Positions 34,118 to 44,257 of a stretch of DNA of 64,000 nucleotides are shown here, in pieces. This DNA comes from Bacteroidota bacterium (GTDB lineage Bacteria; Bacteroidota; Bacteroidia; AKYH767-A; OLB10). The DNA lies in the NCBI GenBank assembly GCA_016713525.1, contig JADJOZ010000012.1:62001-126000 (forward strand), in the 5' to 3' direction. The position numbers and the translations under genes were made by a program. Numbering within the stretch: the stretch's first letter is position 1; every line of letters begins with the position of its first letter. A model generated the notes under the pieces. It made no database searches. It saw only the letters and a program-made list of their open reading frames with translations, and was not told where the DNA came from.

Positions 34118-35749
34118 AAGTACCAGTTGCTTCATGGTTACGACACCATCTGCACCAATGATCCGGATCAGATAAATTCCATTCGTAAAGGATGCAACAT
34201 CCATGGTAATTTCTTCACCTGCAAAGCTGAAAGTTTGATTCATACGGTGAATGGTTCTTCCAGTGTAATCGGTAAATGTTATCATTACTTCTTCACTTTC
34301 TGGTGCCACCAGATGTATGAAACCGGAACCAGGATTTGGATATATTTTCCAGTCATTTGTTGCTTGTTGTTCATCGATTCCGTTAGGTATATTGCATAAT
34401 TTGACCATCCAGAAATCGCCGTTTCCTTTCGTATTTTCGGAGACATATCCACCGGAATCCGACATAGTTAAATTCACCACAACAAAACAATCTGGACCTG
34501 AAGGAATAGCTGTTCCCAATTCATCATGACCATTAGTAAAAATGGTTTTATCCCACAGAAATGTTCCTGCGGAATCGGTTTTAACAACCCAGGTTTGTTC
34601 AATGCCAAGGTTTGGTTCTGTTTTATTTCCGTCAGCAGGGGAGTAAGATTCACCACTGACTAAGAATCCACCATCATCTAATTCAACAACTCTGCTTATA
34701 TCTTCAATTTCAGATCCGCCAAAAGTGCGGTCCCATAATTTATTTCCTGCTGCATCAATGCGAACCATCCAATAGTCGCTTCCCGCAGGAGTAGCATCAT
34801 GATTAGGTTCAGATTTGTCACCTGAAGCCTCCGAAAACGACTGACCGCCCAATAAAAAACCACCATCAGAAACAAGAATCATGTCGAATAACCAATCGGT
34901 ATAATTTCCACCAAAAGTTTTATCCCACACTTTATTCCCCTGGGAATTGACTTTAACCACCCAATAATCCCAGTTTCCCTGGCAAGGTTGTGTTTTATCA
35001 CCTCCGGGATTTGATTTGGAATAACCTCCAATTAAACAACCACCGTCGGCAGTAAGGCAGGAAGCCGTTATAAAGTCATCTTCCAGGCCACCAAAGCGAC
35101 GATCCCATTGCTTTACACCGGAAGCATTAGTCTTCACCAGCCAATAATCCCATGCACCCTGATTCACCTGGGTCTTATCACCACTTATCCCCGAAAAGGA
35201 AGATCCTGCAAGCAGGTAACCCCCGTCTGGAGTTTGATTTACACTGTTTAATATATCGAATGAGGTTCCGCCAAATCGTTTATCCCACTGTTTGTTGCCT
35301 GATGCATCTGTTTTTACAATCCAATAATCGTTGGATGCCAGCGTAGGGTCCCAATTAGGTTCGGTTTTATCGCCGGAAAGTCCCGAAAAAGTTTGACCAC
35401 CAAGTAAATATCCGCCATCAGATGTGCGCACATAATCCATTAATTCTTCACTTCCTGTTCCACCATAGGTTTTATCCCATAGTTTCGGTCCATTAGCAGC
35501 TGCTTTCAGTATCCAGAAATCAGAAGAGTTATAACTCGTATCCCTGTTATCTTCTGTTTTGTCACCTGAAATTCCGGAAATAGAAGAACCGGCCAGAAAA
35601 AAAGTGCTGTCCGGTAATTGTTCAAACCCCGTTATTATATCATCTAAAGTACCTCCAAAGCGTATATCCCAAAGCTTTGCAAAGGGGGGGGACTGGGCAT
35701 GCAATATGGCGGACTGACAAAGAAAAAGGAGCAATAAATATTTTTTCAT
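34109..35749 (-). CDS. T9SS-secreted protein with repeated kelch-like WDKTFGG segments
   Basis: 546 residues. Signal peptide (1-19), then about seven repeats of 55-60 residues built on a WDKTFGGTxxD core, a GGYLLGGxSFSGxSGDKTEPN turn and a D-YWxVKTxxxGNKxWD end. The C-terminal 80 residues (WKIYPNPGSGFIHL to MKQLVLLK) are a type A T9SS sorting domain. The repeats resemble those found in many Bacteroidota secreted proteins that look like propellers. Likely surface-exposed; ligand unknown. Confidence 0.88.
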   Translation of the reverse strand: MKKYLLLLFLCQSAILHAQSPPFAKLWDIRFGGTLDDIITGFEQLPDSTFFLAGSSISGISGDKTEDNRDTSYNSSDFWILKAAANGPKLWDKTYGGTGSEELMDYVRTSDGGYLLGGQTFSGLSGDKTEPNWDPTLASNDYWIVKTDASGNKQWDKRFGGTSFDILNSVNQTPDGGYLLAGSSFSGISGDKTQVNQGAWDYWLVKTNASGVKQWDRRFGGLEDDFITASCLTADGGCLIGGYSKSNPGGDKTQPCQGNWDYWVVKVNSQGNKVWDKTFGGNYTDWLFDMILVSDGGFLLGGQSFSEASGDKSEPNHDATPAGSDYWMVRIDAAGNKLWDRTFGGSEIEDISRVVELDDGGFLVSGESYSPADGNKTEPNLGIEQTWVVKTDSAGTFLWDKTIFTNGHDELGTAIPSGPDCFVVVNLTMSDSGGYVSENTKGNGDFWMVKLCNIPNGIDEQQATNDWKIYPNPGSGFIHLVAPESEEVMITFTDYTGRTIHRMNQTFSFAGEEITMDVASFTNGIYLIRIIGADGVVTMKQLVLLK

Positions 35750-35939
35750 GACGATCTTATGTTAAAAGACACAATAAATTTACAAATAATACCCATAATA
35801 CACCTTAAAATAAAATTATTTCGTAGAATTGCTGCTATTTGTATTCTTTTTCACATTTTCCGTGTTATTCAGGAATAATTTTTATCTTGAACCCGTGAAT
35901 CGCACATTTTGATTCGATTCACACCTAATTTGAATTATT

Positions 35940-36329
35940 ATGATTAGCATGGTCAAAAAAGAAAAATTTCAGATTGAATTTGAAATGCATTGTTCGCCAA
36001 GAATATTATTTAATTACTTAAGTACACCTTCGGGTTTATCGGAATGGTTTGCTGATGATGTGATAGTTAAGGATGGTGTATATACTTTTAAATGGACAGG
36101 TACTGAATCGCATGCCAAAGTTGTACATAAAAGAGATCACCAGTTAATCAGATTTAAATGGATTGATGAAACCGATGAGTCCTTTTTTGAATTTGAAGTC
36201 CTTACCGATGATCTTACTTCTGATGTAGCTTTGCTCATAACTGATTTCTCAACTCCTGATGATCAGGAAGAAACCAAACGGTTATGGGATACGCAATTGC
36301 ATAACCTTAAACAAATAATAGGTTCCTGA
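35940..36329 (+). CDS. START-like (SRPBCC superfamily) small protein
   Basis: About 129 residues from 35940, or 126 from the ATG at 35949. It carries one START-like domain with a typical first helix and strand (FEMHCSPRILFNYLSTPSGL, then SEWFADDVIVKDG) and FKWTGTESHAKVV. Members of this fold bind hydrophobic ligands or act as chaperone co-factors (AHSA1-like). It stands alone between two converging or divergent genes. This group is very common in Bacteroidota, of unknown role. Confidence 0.8.
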   Translation: MISMVKKEKFQIEFEMHCSPRILFNYLSTPSGLSEWFADDVIVKDGVYTFKWTGTESHAKVVHKRDHQLIRFKWIDETDESFFEFEVLTDDLTSDVALLITDFSTPDDQEETKRLWDTQLHNLKQIIGS

Positions 36330-36331
36330 GT

Positions 36332-36943
36332 TTAGTATAAATCTAAAACTGTTCGTACAAAAAGCAGTACCTTATTTTTTAAAGATGCGGATTCCTCAAA
36401 TGGAATTTTAATGGCAGCCTTCAGAAAATTTTGATGGATTCCATTTGATGGTTTTAATTCCTGAAGAAATTCTTCGGCAGGAATAAAATTTGGTTTTTCT
36501 AAGAAATGCTCCCACTGATTTTCATTCCTGCAAACCACCAAACCCGGGAAGGACTTCATGAGTTGCGAAATAAATTCCCTGACCTCAATCTTTTCGAAAC
36601 AGGTTCCGGAAACGTGAAAGGTCACAGAAAAATAATTCCCCCACCAAACAAGGGTCCGGAATGCAAATAGCTGATCTTTTTGAAATGTTGCAGGATGATC
36701 GAGTATAAACCATGGGTAGCCCAGATAATTTTCGCCACGGCTGATTTTACCTCGTTTCCGGAATGCCGATTCAGGTATTTTGTGAACATAATCACCCGCA
36801 GTTTGTTGAATTTGAGCCTCTATATCTCCCAGTATATCAATAATATGATCCGATAATTGACGTTTCTTAAGGAACAATTCCCGGTTTGACAGGAAACGGA
36901 GTTCATCGTCGTTCAGGCTTAAATTCGTATCTTTCGGGCTCAT
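36332..36943 (-). CDS. Cytoplasmic protein of unknown function
   Basis: About 203 residues from the ATG at 36943 (MSPKDTNLSLNDDELRFL). An upstream start at 37012 exists, but the extra residues overlap the promoter region of the divergent LptG gene. An N-terminal coiled-coil-like helix (10-45) precedes a globular part with LGYPWFILDHPATF and AFRTLVWWGNYF and a C-terminal FEESASLKNKVLLFV. I recognise no family name; it looks like a conserved single-domain cytoplasmic protein. Confidence 0.65.
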   Translation of the reverse strand: MSPKDTNLSLNDDELRFLSNRELFLKKRQLSDHIIDILGDIEAQIQQTAGDYVHKIPESAFRKRGKISRGENYLGYPWFILDHPATFQKDQLFAFRTLVWWGNYFSVTFHVSGTCFEKIEVREFISQLMKSFPGLVVCRNENQWEHFLEKPNFIPAEEFLQELKPSNGIHQNFLKAAIKIPFEESASLKNKVLLFVRTVLDLY

Positions 36944-37012
36944 AATTAATGGTAAAGATAGTGCTCTGTACAGTATCTGCCAATCACACCTAAAAGAGGA
37001 ATCCGACAACAA

Positions 37013-38420
37013 GTGAAAAAGCTTTACAAACTGGTTTTTGTCTCCTTCCTGGCCCCTTTGCTGCTACATTTTTGTAGTCTTGTTTGTGTTGTTAATGCAG
37101 TTTTTGTGGAAGTATATTGATGACCTGGTAGGAAAAGGACTCGAGTGGTATGTGATCGGAGAATTATTATTTTATGCATCTGCAACATTAGTCCCCCTTG
37201 CATTACCATTGGCCATTCTTGTATCTTCCATTATGACTCTTGGAAACCTTGCCGAGCATTATGAGTTGGTGGCTGCAAAATCAGCCGGAATCCCTCTTCA
37301 GAAAATTTTACGTCCGCTTCTTGGTGCAGCATTGGCAATCAGCATCATGTCATTCTATTTTTCCAATTATATGTTGCCCTACACGAATTTAAAAATGGGA
37401 TCACTTTTATATGATGTGAGGCAGCAAAAACCGGCTTTGTACATCAGAGAGGGCATCTTCTATAATGGCATTGATGGCTATTCCATAAAAATCGGAAAAA
37501 AGGAATCCGACAATCAGACCCTGCATAACGTGATGATCTATGATCATACAGCTCAAAAAGGTAACACGAAAGTGGTAATTGCTGAAAAGGGAAAAATGGC
37601 CATGTCGGATGATGAAAAATATCTGATTGTTACCTTACTTAATGGACATAGTTATGAAGAACAAAAACAAGGGAGGCCGAATGAAAGAAATAAAAATCCT
37701 TTGCTGAGAAATCAATTTAAGACTTATAAAATCAGTTTTGATTTATCCACTTTCAAACTGAACCGTACCAATGAAGATCTGTTCAAAGACAATTATCAGA
37801 TGCTAAATCTGGATCAGTTGGAAACAGCACTCGATAGTTTTGAGGTTCAGCTTGCCGGTCGCAAAAGTGAGATGCAAAAAACAGTTGCTTCCTATTACAT
37901 GACTTTTCGCGACAGTCTGCTAAAAACTCCTGCAAGTAATGAAACCAATTTCAATCGCCTTGATACGCTGATTTCAGATCCTGTTTACGAAAGTGCTCTG
38001 GGACAAGCACGAAATGTTAAGGCTTACCTGACCAGCACTGCGGATGAAATGGATGCAAGAGAAAAATTGCAGGCTCGTTTTGCTATAGAATGGCATCGGA
38101 AATACACACTATCGATAGCATGCTTTATTTTGTTTCTGATTGGTGCTCCATTAGGTGCAATTATCAGAAAAGGAGGTATTGGAATGCCCGTAGTTGTTTC
38201 TGTAATGTTTTTCCTGGTTTTTCATGTGATGTCGATAATGGGTGAAAAATTTGCACGCGAAGGTGTTATAGAACCAAGAATAGGAATGTGGATTGCTCCG
38301 GCAGTATTACTTCCCGTAGGATTATTTTTACTTTACAAGGCTACCCGTGATTCAGCATTGTTTGATATTGAATTGTACTCCCGCTTTTTCAAAAAACTGA
38401 TTCCTTCGCGTAAGAAATGA
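37013..38420 (+). CDS. LptF/LptG-family permease, one frameshift
   Basis: The restored protein has about 470 residues from a GTG at 37013. It has three N-terminal transmembrane helices, a periplasmic beta-jellyroll (about 130-360), and three C-terminal helices. LptF and LptG move lipopolysaccharide from the inner membrane toward the outer membrane with the ATPase LptB. The conserved LAEHYELVAAKSAGIPLQKI region is visible at about 85. The break lies between 37062 and 37075 (a missing base near the T-run); after it helix 1 continues as FVVLFVLLMQFLWKYIDD. LPS transport is essential, so a real break here is implausible. It overlaps the glycosyltransferase by four bases. Confidence 0.9.
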
Positions 38421-39625
38421 AAATTCTGCAACTATGTCTGAGAATACCGTTTCCTCCGGCTGATGGCGGCACCATTGCCATGTACAATATGGCCCGTTCC
38501 CTCGATAAAGCAGGCGCATCAGTAACTATGTTGTCGTTTAATACCCGAAAACATTTCATTGCTCCCGAAAAATTATCTCCAGAAATAAGAGAAAAATTCA
38601 GGGTACAGGGCGTGTTTCTGGATGCTACAGTTAAGGCTGTTCCTGCTATTCTTAATTTCTTTAATAATAAATCCTATAATATTTCCAGGTTCGATACTCC
38701 CGCATTTCATCATGCATTGGAAGATTTACTCCAAAAGGAAAAATTTGATGTAGTGCAGATGGAAAGTCTTTTCATGACTCCTTATCTTAATACCATCCGG
38801 AAATATTCAAAAGCAAAAGTGGTTCTTAGAGCGCACAATGTGGAATATATGATTTGGCAGCGTCTGGCATCTGCAGCCGGTAACCCACTTAAAAAATGGT
38901 ACCTTAATTTTCTGGCAGGCAGACTTAAGACCTATGAAAATGCTATTCTGAATGAGCTTGACGCTATTATTGTTCTAACTGAAGATGATCGTAAATTGTT
39001 TGAATCTACGGGTGCTACAATTCCATTGCTGGTTTCTCCAATCGGACTCGATACTGAGCACTATAAAGTGACAAACAATACTTCCCGGGAGCTTCATTTT
39101 TTTCATCTGGGATCAATGGATTGGTTGCCTAATATTGAAGCCGTTAATTGGTTTCTTGAACATTGTTTTCCGGTGATTAAAAAGGAATTCCCCAAGGTAA
39201 TTTTTCACTTCGCAGGTAAAAGTATGCCTGATTCTATTTTTAAGCAGGCTTCTGAACAACTGAAAGTGTATGGCAGAATTGATGATGCCCGAACGTTCAT
39301 GTCAGATAAATCGGTTATGCTGGTTCCCCTGTTATCGGGTGGTGGTATGCGTGTAAAAATAATTGAAGGCCTCGCTATGGGAAAAACAATTATCTCCACT
39401 GCTATCGGAGCAGAAGGAATTAAATATACTGAAAATGTAAATATGCTGATCGGCAATACACCGGAAGAATTTATTGCCCGGATCAGGGAATGTATTGCCA
39501 ATCCATCAATGGCTCATGCAATTGGTAAAGCAGCGAGGGAACTGGCTGTTACCAAATATGAAAATTCTGTGCTCGGTAAAGAGGTGATTTCATTTTTTAA
39601 TCATACTATTTTAAAGGAAAATTGA
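38417..39625 (+). CDS. Glycosyltransferase, GT4-like (group 1)
   Basis: 402 residues with a two-domain GT-B shape. The N-terminal half begins CLRIPFPPADGGTIAMYNMA (acceptor side); the C-terminal half has LGSMDWLPNIEAVNWFLEH and, near the sugar-nucleotide site, VPLLSGGGMRVKIIEGLAMG, the typical ExxxxG-type motif of group 1 transferases. It overlaps lptG by four bases, so it may build a cell-surface polysaccharide. The next gene is a related glycosyltransferase 13 bases away. Confidence 0.93.
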   Translation: MKILQLCLRIPFPPADGGTIAMYNMARSLDKAGASVTMLSFNTRKHFIAPEKLSPEIREKFRVQGVFLDATVKAVPAILNFFNNKSYNISRFDTPAFHHALEDLLQKEKFDVVQMESLFMTPYLNTIRKYSKAKVVLRAHNVEYMIWQRLASAAGNPLKKWYLNFLAGRLKTYENAILNELDAIIVLTEDDRKLFESTGATIPLLVSPIGLDTEHYKVTNNTSRELHFFHLGSMDWLPNIEAVNWFLEHCFPVIKKEFPKVIFHFAGKSMPDSIFKQASEQLKVYGRIDDARTFMSDKSVMLVPLLSGGGMRVKIIEGLAMGKTIISTAIGAEGIKYTENVNMLIGNTPEEFIARIRECIANPSMAHAIGKAARELAVTKYENSVLGKEVISFFNHTILKEN

Positions 39626-39637
39626 ATTGCATTCCAT

Positions 39638-40812
39638 ATGAAAATTGTAATGATAGTTTCCAGATTTCCATATCCTTTAGAAAAAGGCGATAAACTTCGC
39701 GCCTTTCAACACTTATCCTATTTAAATCAGGCCGGACATGAAGTTTATTTGATTGCACTTTCGGATGAAAATGTCAGCGAACAATCGAAAGCTAAAATAC
39801 AGTCTTTGTGTGCTTCTGTACAAATAATTAAATTATCTTTCCTGAACAGAGTTATGAATCTGGTTTTTTCCTTTTTTCAGTGGTTTGCCTTTACAAGTTG
39901 GATATTTTTACAGCAAAAGCATTCATAAATTGATTGATAAAACGATCCAACAAATTCAACCCGGAATTAATTTATTGCCAGTTAATCCGTACCGCATTGT
40001 ATAAAAAGAATTTCGAAAGTATTCCCGGAATTATCGATTATATGGATGCATTTTCGATTGGTACCGCCCAACGTCTGAAGAATGCTCCCACTATTTTAAA
40101 GCCTGTATTTAAAAGAGAGCTTGCGAAGGTAAAATCATTTGAAATGGGTTCATTCAAATGGTTCAAGAGCCACCTTATCATTTCTGATCAGGATCGCAAA
40201 AATATGTCGGTTCCTGATGCCGCTTCTGTGCGGGTAATACCTAATGGTGTCGACACAGACTTCTTTCAACCTGCAAATGTTCCCAAATCTATTGATATCA
40301 CCTTTGTTGGGAATATGAATTATCCTCCCAATATTGATGCAGCAATTTTTTTAGTCAGAGACATAATGCCTGTAGTCTGGAAAAGCAAACCGGAAATTAC
40401 CGTACAATTAGCAGGTGCTAATCCGCATGCTTCTGTTGTTGCGCTTGCTTCTGAAAAAGTTAAAGTTACAGGGTGGGTGAACGATATCAGAGACTGCTAT
40501 CACATATCACGGATATTTGTAGCTCCAATGCGAATTGGAACAGGATTGCAAAACAAATTACTGGAAGCTATGGCAGTGAAATTACCTTGTATCACTACAT
40601 CTATTAGTTTTACTCCTTTACATGCTGATGCACAAAAGGATATTTTAGTTGGAAATACGAAGGAAGAACTTGCCGGACACATTCTTTTTCTGCTTCAAAA
40701 TCCCGATAAAGCTGAAATAATTGCCAGGTCAGGTTTTGATTTTGTAACAGGAAGGTATTCCATCAAACATTCCTTTCAGACTTTGGGCACTGTTTTTATG
40801 AAAATGGTATAA
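39638..40812 (+). CDS. Glycosyltransferase, GT4-like, two frameshifts
   Basis: The restored protein has about 390 residues. The N-terminal part starts IVMIVSRFPYPLEKGDKLRA; the middle, in a different frame, reads LPLQVGYFYSKSIHKLIDK, and after a second break ELIYCQLIRTALYKK. The C-terminal part has VGNMNYPPNIDAAIFL and APMRIGTGLQNKLLEAMA, the nucleotide-sugar site. It resembles its left neighbour. Breaks: one base missing near 39893 and one extra G near 39962. The two genes probably act on the same surface glycan; the sugar is unknown. Confidence 0.88.
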
Positions 40813-40850
40813 AATAAGAATGCCGCAATCTTACGGGATTGCGGCTTATT
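40813..40850 (+). terminator. Rho-independent terminator-like hairpin after the glycosyltransferase genes
   Basis: AATAAG, then GCCGCAATC (40822-40830), a TTACGG loop and GATTGCGGC (40837-40845), then CTTATT closing the outer stem. A short T-rich tail follows (40849-40860). Confidence 0.75.
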
Positions 40851-40869
40851 CTTGAGTTTTCTCAGATGG

Positions 40870-41066
40870 GCTGCGAGCCTTACGGGGCTGGCTTTCACCC
40901 TGACAATCAACCTATACTAACCAAAACCAAATCTTATCTTCTAACGCTATTCCGGTGTTAAGGTTTCAGATGCCGGGCAGCCTTACGGGGCTGCCCTTAA
41001 CCTGACAATCAACCTAACTAACCAAAAACCATATCTTTCACCGTTTGGTAGGCCTTATGGGGCCTG
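40870..41066 (+). repeat. Tandem repeat of hairpins with TTACGG loops
   Basis: Three stems share a TTACGG or TTATGG loop: AGCC/GGCT (40876-40889), the perfect eight-pair GGGCAGCC/GGCTGCCC (40975-40996) and AGGCC/GGCCT (41050-41065). Between them a linker, CCTGACAATCAACCTA followed by (T)ACTAACCAAAA, occurs at about 40899 and 41001. The period is about 90-110 bases. The preceding terminator hairpin has the same loop, so it may be the first unit. No gene is supported in the remaining part (41067-41372). Confidence 0.65.
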
Positions 41067-41372
41067 CTTGGCTATATTTTAATGTCATCGTTTGACACTA
41101 CTATTTTAACATCATTTGATGGGGTAAGATTGTTTGTTTAGCCCGACTTATTGCATTTGTAAGGAAACCCGTCATAATCTGGAATTAAAACGCATGATCC
41201 ATCTTTCTGACCAATTACGTGATAGATTATCAGCAGATTCTTTGAACAACAACCTGCATTAATCTGTTGGGTAACATGTAAGCAATCGCTTGAATTTGTC
41301 GTTTCAGACCGGAAAATGTACCGATTGTGACGCCTAAAAATGGCAACAGGGCAGGAATCAGGGAATTCTGTC

Positions 41373-41380
41373 TAAATTTG
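41373..41380 (+). promoter_or_regulatory. Candidate -7 element of ribBA
   Basis: TAAATTTG at 41373-41380, 29 bases before the ATG at 41410, fits the TAnnTTTG consensus. The leader does not contain the sequence blocks of an FMN riboswitch. Confidence 0.4.
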
Positions 41381-41409
41381 CACACTCAACCACTAGAAAT
41401 CATTCCAAA

Positions 41410-42639
41410 ATGACTGCTTTTGAAGCCACAAAACTGAATACTATTGAAGAAGCACTTGAAGATATCCGCCAGGGTAAAGTCATCATTGTTGTTGACGATG
41501 CCGACCGGGAAAACGAAGGTGACTTTATAACTGCTGCCAGAAATGCAACCCCTGAAGTAGTGAATTTTATGGCAACTCATGGTCGCGGATTGATTTGTGC
41601 TTCATTAACTATAGAGCGTTGTGAGGAATTGCGATTGGATATGATGGTTGCAAATAACACATCTTCCAATGAAACGCCTGTTACTATATCAGTTGATTTA
41701 CTCGGACATGGCTGTACCACAGGGATTTCTGCCAGCGATCGTTCCAAAACTATACTTTCATTGATTGATCCAGACACCAGACCTGAAGATTTGGGTCGCC
41801 CTGGCCATATTTTCCCATTGAAAGCTAAAAACGGTGGTGTTCTTAGAAGGGCAGGCCACACAGAAGCTACAATTGATCTGGCCAAACTGGCTGGTTTTGA
41901 GCCTGCCGGAGTCCTGGTTGAAATTATGAATGAAGATGGAACTATGGCCCGGTTGCCCGATCTGTTTTCAATTGCTAAGAAATTTAACCTGAAGATTATT
42001 TCAATCGAAGACTTGATTTCTTATCGTCTCAAGACTGAAAGTCTGATCGAACGGCAAGTTGACATAAAACTTCCTACCGAATATGGTGATTTTAATTTGG
42101 CGGCCTTTAAACAACTGACTAACGATCAAAACCACCTGGTTATTTATAAAGGAACCTGGGAAAAAGATGAACCGGTGTTGGTGCGGGTACACAGCTCCTG
42201 CGTCACAGGCGATATTTTTGGTTCTTGCCGTTGTGATTGCGGCCCACAATTACATAAAGCCATGCAAATGGTTGAAGCAGCGGGCAAAGGATTAATTGTA
42301 TACATGAATCAGGAAGGCAGAGGTATTGGTCTGCTGAATAAACTGAAAGCATATAAACTTCAGGAAATGGGTCGTGATACTGTGGAAGCTAATTTAGAGT
42401 TAGGATTTCAGATGGATGAACGCGATTATGGAGTGGGAGCACAGATCCTCCGAAATATGGGCGTGACTAAAATGAGACTGCTTACCAATAACCCTACTAA
42501 GCGTGCAGGATTGATTGGATATGGTCTCGAAATAGTTGAAAATTTGCCATTGGAAATTGATTCCAATGAACACAACAAAAATTACCTGGAAACGAAAAGA
42601 GATAAAATGGGACATACTATTAAACAGAACGAAAAGTAA
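41410..42639 (+). CDS. ribBA: Bifunctional 3,4-dihydroxy-2-butanone-4-phosphate synthase / GTP cyclohydrolase II
   Basis: 409 residues catalysing two entry steps of riboflavin synthesis. Residues 1-205 are the RibB domain, with VDDADRENEGDFI (metal-binding Glu/Asp) and HIFPLKAKNGGVLRRAGHTE. Residues 210-405 are the RibA domain, with zinc cysteines in HSSCVTGDIFGSCRCDCG and the catalytic MNQEGRGIGLLNK, RDTVEANLELG and LRLLTNN-type regions. The gene is intact, single, and closed by a terminator. Confidence 0.97.
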   Translation: MTAFEATKLNTIEEALEDIRQGKVIIVVDDADRENEGDFITAARNATPEVVNFMATHGRGLICASLTIERCEELRLDMMVANNTSSNETPVTISVDLLGHGCTTGISASDRSKTILSLIDPDTRPEDLGRPGHIFPLKAKNGGVLRRAGHTEATIDLAKLAGFEPAGVLVEIMNEDGTMARLPDLFSIAKKFNLKIISIEDLISYRLKTESLIERQVDIKLPTEYGDFNLAAFKQLTNDQNHLVIYKGTWEKDEPVLVRVHSSCVTGDIFGSCRCDCGPQLHKAMQMVEAAGKGLIVYMNQEGRGIGLLNKLKAYKLQEMGRDTVEANLELGFQMDERDYGVGAQILRNMGVTKMRLLTNNPTKRAGLIGYGLEIVENLPLEIDSNEHNKNYLETKRDKMGHTIKQNEK

Positions 42640-42660
42640 AACCCCGAATACTATTAAAAT

Positions 42661-42692
42661 AAAAAAGCTGTTTCAACCGAAACAGCTTTTTT
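42661..42692. terminator. Bidirectional rho-independent terminator after ribBA
   Basis: AAAAAAGCTGTTTC, loop AACC, then GAAACAGCTTTTTT. The run of T after the stem on both strands can end ribBA and the converging thioredoxin-like gene. Confidence 0.93.
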
Positions 42693-42714
42693 ATTTAGTG
42701 ATTAACTTAGGAAA

Positions 42715-43320
42715 TCAGCTCTTCCATTTAATTGTACAGCCAATTGCCTTAGTAAAATTGGTGGTCACTTTTTTACCTGCAAGAATTTCATCAAGTGCCT
42801 GTTCCACATATCTGGTTTGCACATTTTCAGGTTCATAAGTATTGTCATCAATTGCCCCAATATACGCAACGCTATAAGCACTTTCTTCTCTTGTCAGTAC
42901 AAAGACATGAGGAGTTCTGACAGCACCATAAACAGAAGCTACTTTCTGATCCACATCATAGATGTAAGGGAAAGGGAATTTCTTTTCAGAAGCCCGAACA
43001 ACCATAGCTTCAAAGCTATCGTCGGGTGATTTAACAGGGTCATTAGGATTAATGGCTACTACCGGATAACCTTGTGCAGCATATTTATTATGCAGGGCAA
43101 TAATGCGATCTTCGTATGCAACGCTGAATGGACAATGGTTGCAGGTGAAAATCACAATGGCTCCCTTGTTATTTTTAAGTCCGGCCAGTGAAACCATTTT
43201 GCCATCTACATTTTTGAGATTGAAATCGGCAGCTTTATCGCCAACTTTAAAACCTGTTTCAGATGGAGCAGCAGCAATAAACAGGAATAATATTGCAGGT
43301 AGGATGAGAAGTTTTTTCAT
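42715..43320 (-). CDS. Secreted thioredoxin-family protein (CNHC type)
   Basis: 201 residues: signal peptide (1-18), AhpC/TSA-like thioredoxin fold with NLKNVDGKMVSLAGL, and an active-site FTCNHCPFSVAYEDR at about 58, whose CxxC is Cys-Asn-His-Cys. This is the typical redoxin subgroup with CNHCP. Probably a periplasmic peroxidase or reductase. It begins five bases after the TlpA-like gene, so both act together in one operon. Intact. Confidence 0.88.
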   Translation of the reverse strand: MKKLLILPAILFLFIAAAPSETGFKVGDKAADFNLKNVDGKMVSLAGLKNNKGAIVIFTCNHCPFSVAYEDRIIALHNKYAAQGYPVVAINPNDPVKSPDDSFEAMVVRASEKKFPFPYIYDVDQKVASVYGAVRTPHVFVLTREESAYSVAYIGAIDDNTYEPENVQTRYVEQALDEILAGKKVTTNFTKAIGCTIKWKS

Positions 43321-43324
43321 GATA

Positions 43325-43814
43325 TCATTTAATTAGGGGTTTAACAATTTCATTCAATTCTGTAAAGATAAACTCTTTTTCAAAGAAAAGGGGAGCTGAA
43401 GCAGTGCCTCCGACTATCAATGTGGCAGGAATGGCACCACTCCAATTGGGATTCACCTTATCAATCCAGCTATTGTAATTAGGTTCATCTAAGACAACTA
43501 CTTTCGACTGAATATTTTTCTCTTTTACAAATGGATTTATTCTGCTTTCCAATTGCTTTTTAAAATCAAGACTCACTAAAACAACTTTGAGTTTAGATGA
43601 TTTATTTTCTGCTGCTAACCGATCGAAATACGGCAGTTCCTTTACGCAGGAGCACACCAGGTTGCCCAAAAATTTATTACATAAAGTGTATCACTTTTTT
43701 GGTTCATTAAATTTTCAATATAATCCCACTTCACAATCTCAACCGATTGAGCATCTGACCGGAGAATGATGCAGGATAAGAAAAAGAAAAAAGAACAGCA
43801 ATTTTAATTTTCAT
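43325..43814 (-). CDS. TlpA-like thiol-disulfide reductase, two frameshifts
   Basis: The restored protein has about 160 residues: a signal peptide starting MKIKIAVLFSF, then VEIVKWDYIENLMNQKSD, a strand TLYVINFWATWCAPC and KELPYFDRLAAENK. The active site is Trp-Cys-Ala-Pro-Cys. Breaks: one base near 43655 (CC-run just after the active site, so the stretch reads CAPA-stop without repair) and another near 43795 in the signal peptide. It likely delivers electrons to disulfides in the periplasm. It is five bases upstream of the CNHC-type gene. Confidence 0.75.
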
Positions 43815-43836
43815 ATTTAAAATATTTATGATGTTA

Positions 43837-44256
43837 TTATTTTTTACCAAGGACAAAATGGTGACTGGAAATGATAAATTTTTTGGATAGATAAAAACGA
43901 TGTGCATCAAATCTCATCACTCCTGAATCAAGGTGAATTTGCCCGATTTCATTTTTATCTGCATAGGCAATTACCCAGTCCATAATCATTGCTGCATATC
44001 CATTTTTTCGGTATTCCGGAAGTGTATTCAGATCATCTATATAAATATAATTTCCACGGTGCAATTTGTAGCCTGACCAAAATCCTGCAACTGAGACTGC
44101 TTTGCCATCCCTTTCAATAAAAACTACTTTAAAACCATCATTAATCATGGATCTTAAAATGACCGGAAGAGCTGCGGCTTCGATATGAGGTCTGAGATCT
44201 AAAAACGCTTCCCGGCATTTTAGGATATCTTCGTCGGTTATAACTTCTTTTACCAT
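43837..44256 (-). CDS. GNAT-family N-acetyltransferase
   Basis: 139 residues. The acetyl-CoA-binding segment DDLNTLPEYRKNGYAAMIMD (about 75-94) and the last part RFDAHRFYLSKKF match the GNAT fold. Substrate unknown. It starts one base after the upstream gene stops, so it shares a transcript with the YdjM-like gene. Intact. Confidence 0.88.
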   Translation of the reverse strand: MVKEVITDEDILKCREAFLDLRPHIEAAALPVILRSMINDGFKVVFIERDGKAVSVAGFWSGYKLHRGNYIYIDDLNTLPEYRKNGYAAMIMDWVIAYADKNEIGQIHLDSGVMRFDAHRFYLSKKFIISSHHFVLGKK

Positions 44257-44257
44257 T

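Noticed and set aside
41067..41409. FMN riboswitch in front of ribBA
   Set aside because: The conserved RFN blocks (e.g. AGGGGCGGGGTG-like) are absent from the leader.
41386..41580. Leftward open frame over the start of ribBA
   Set aside because: It lies antisense within a well-supported gene and has no recognisable protein pattern.
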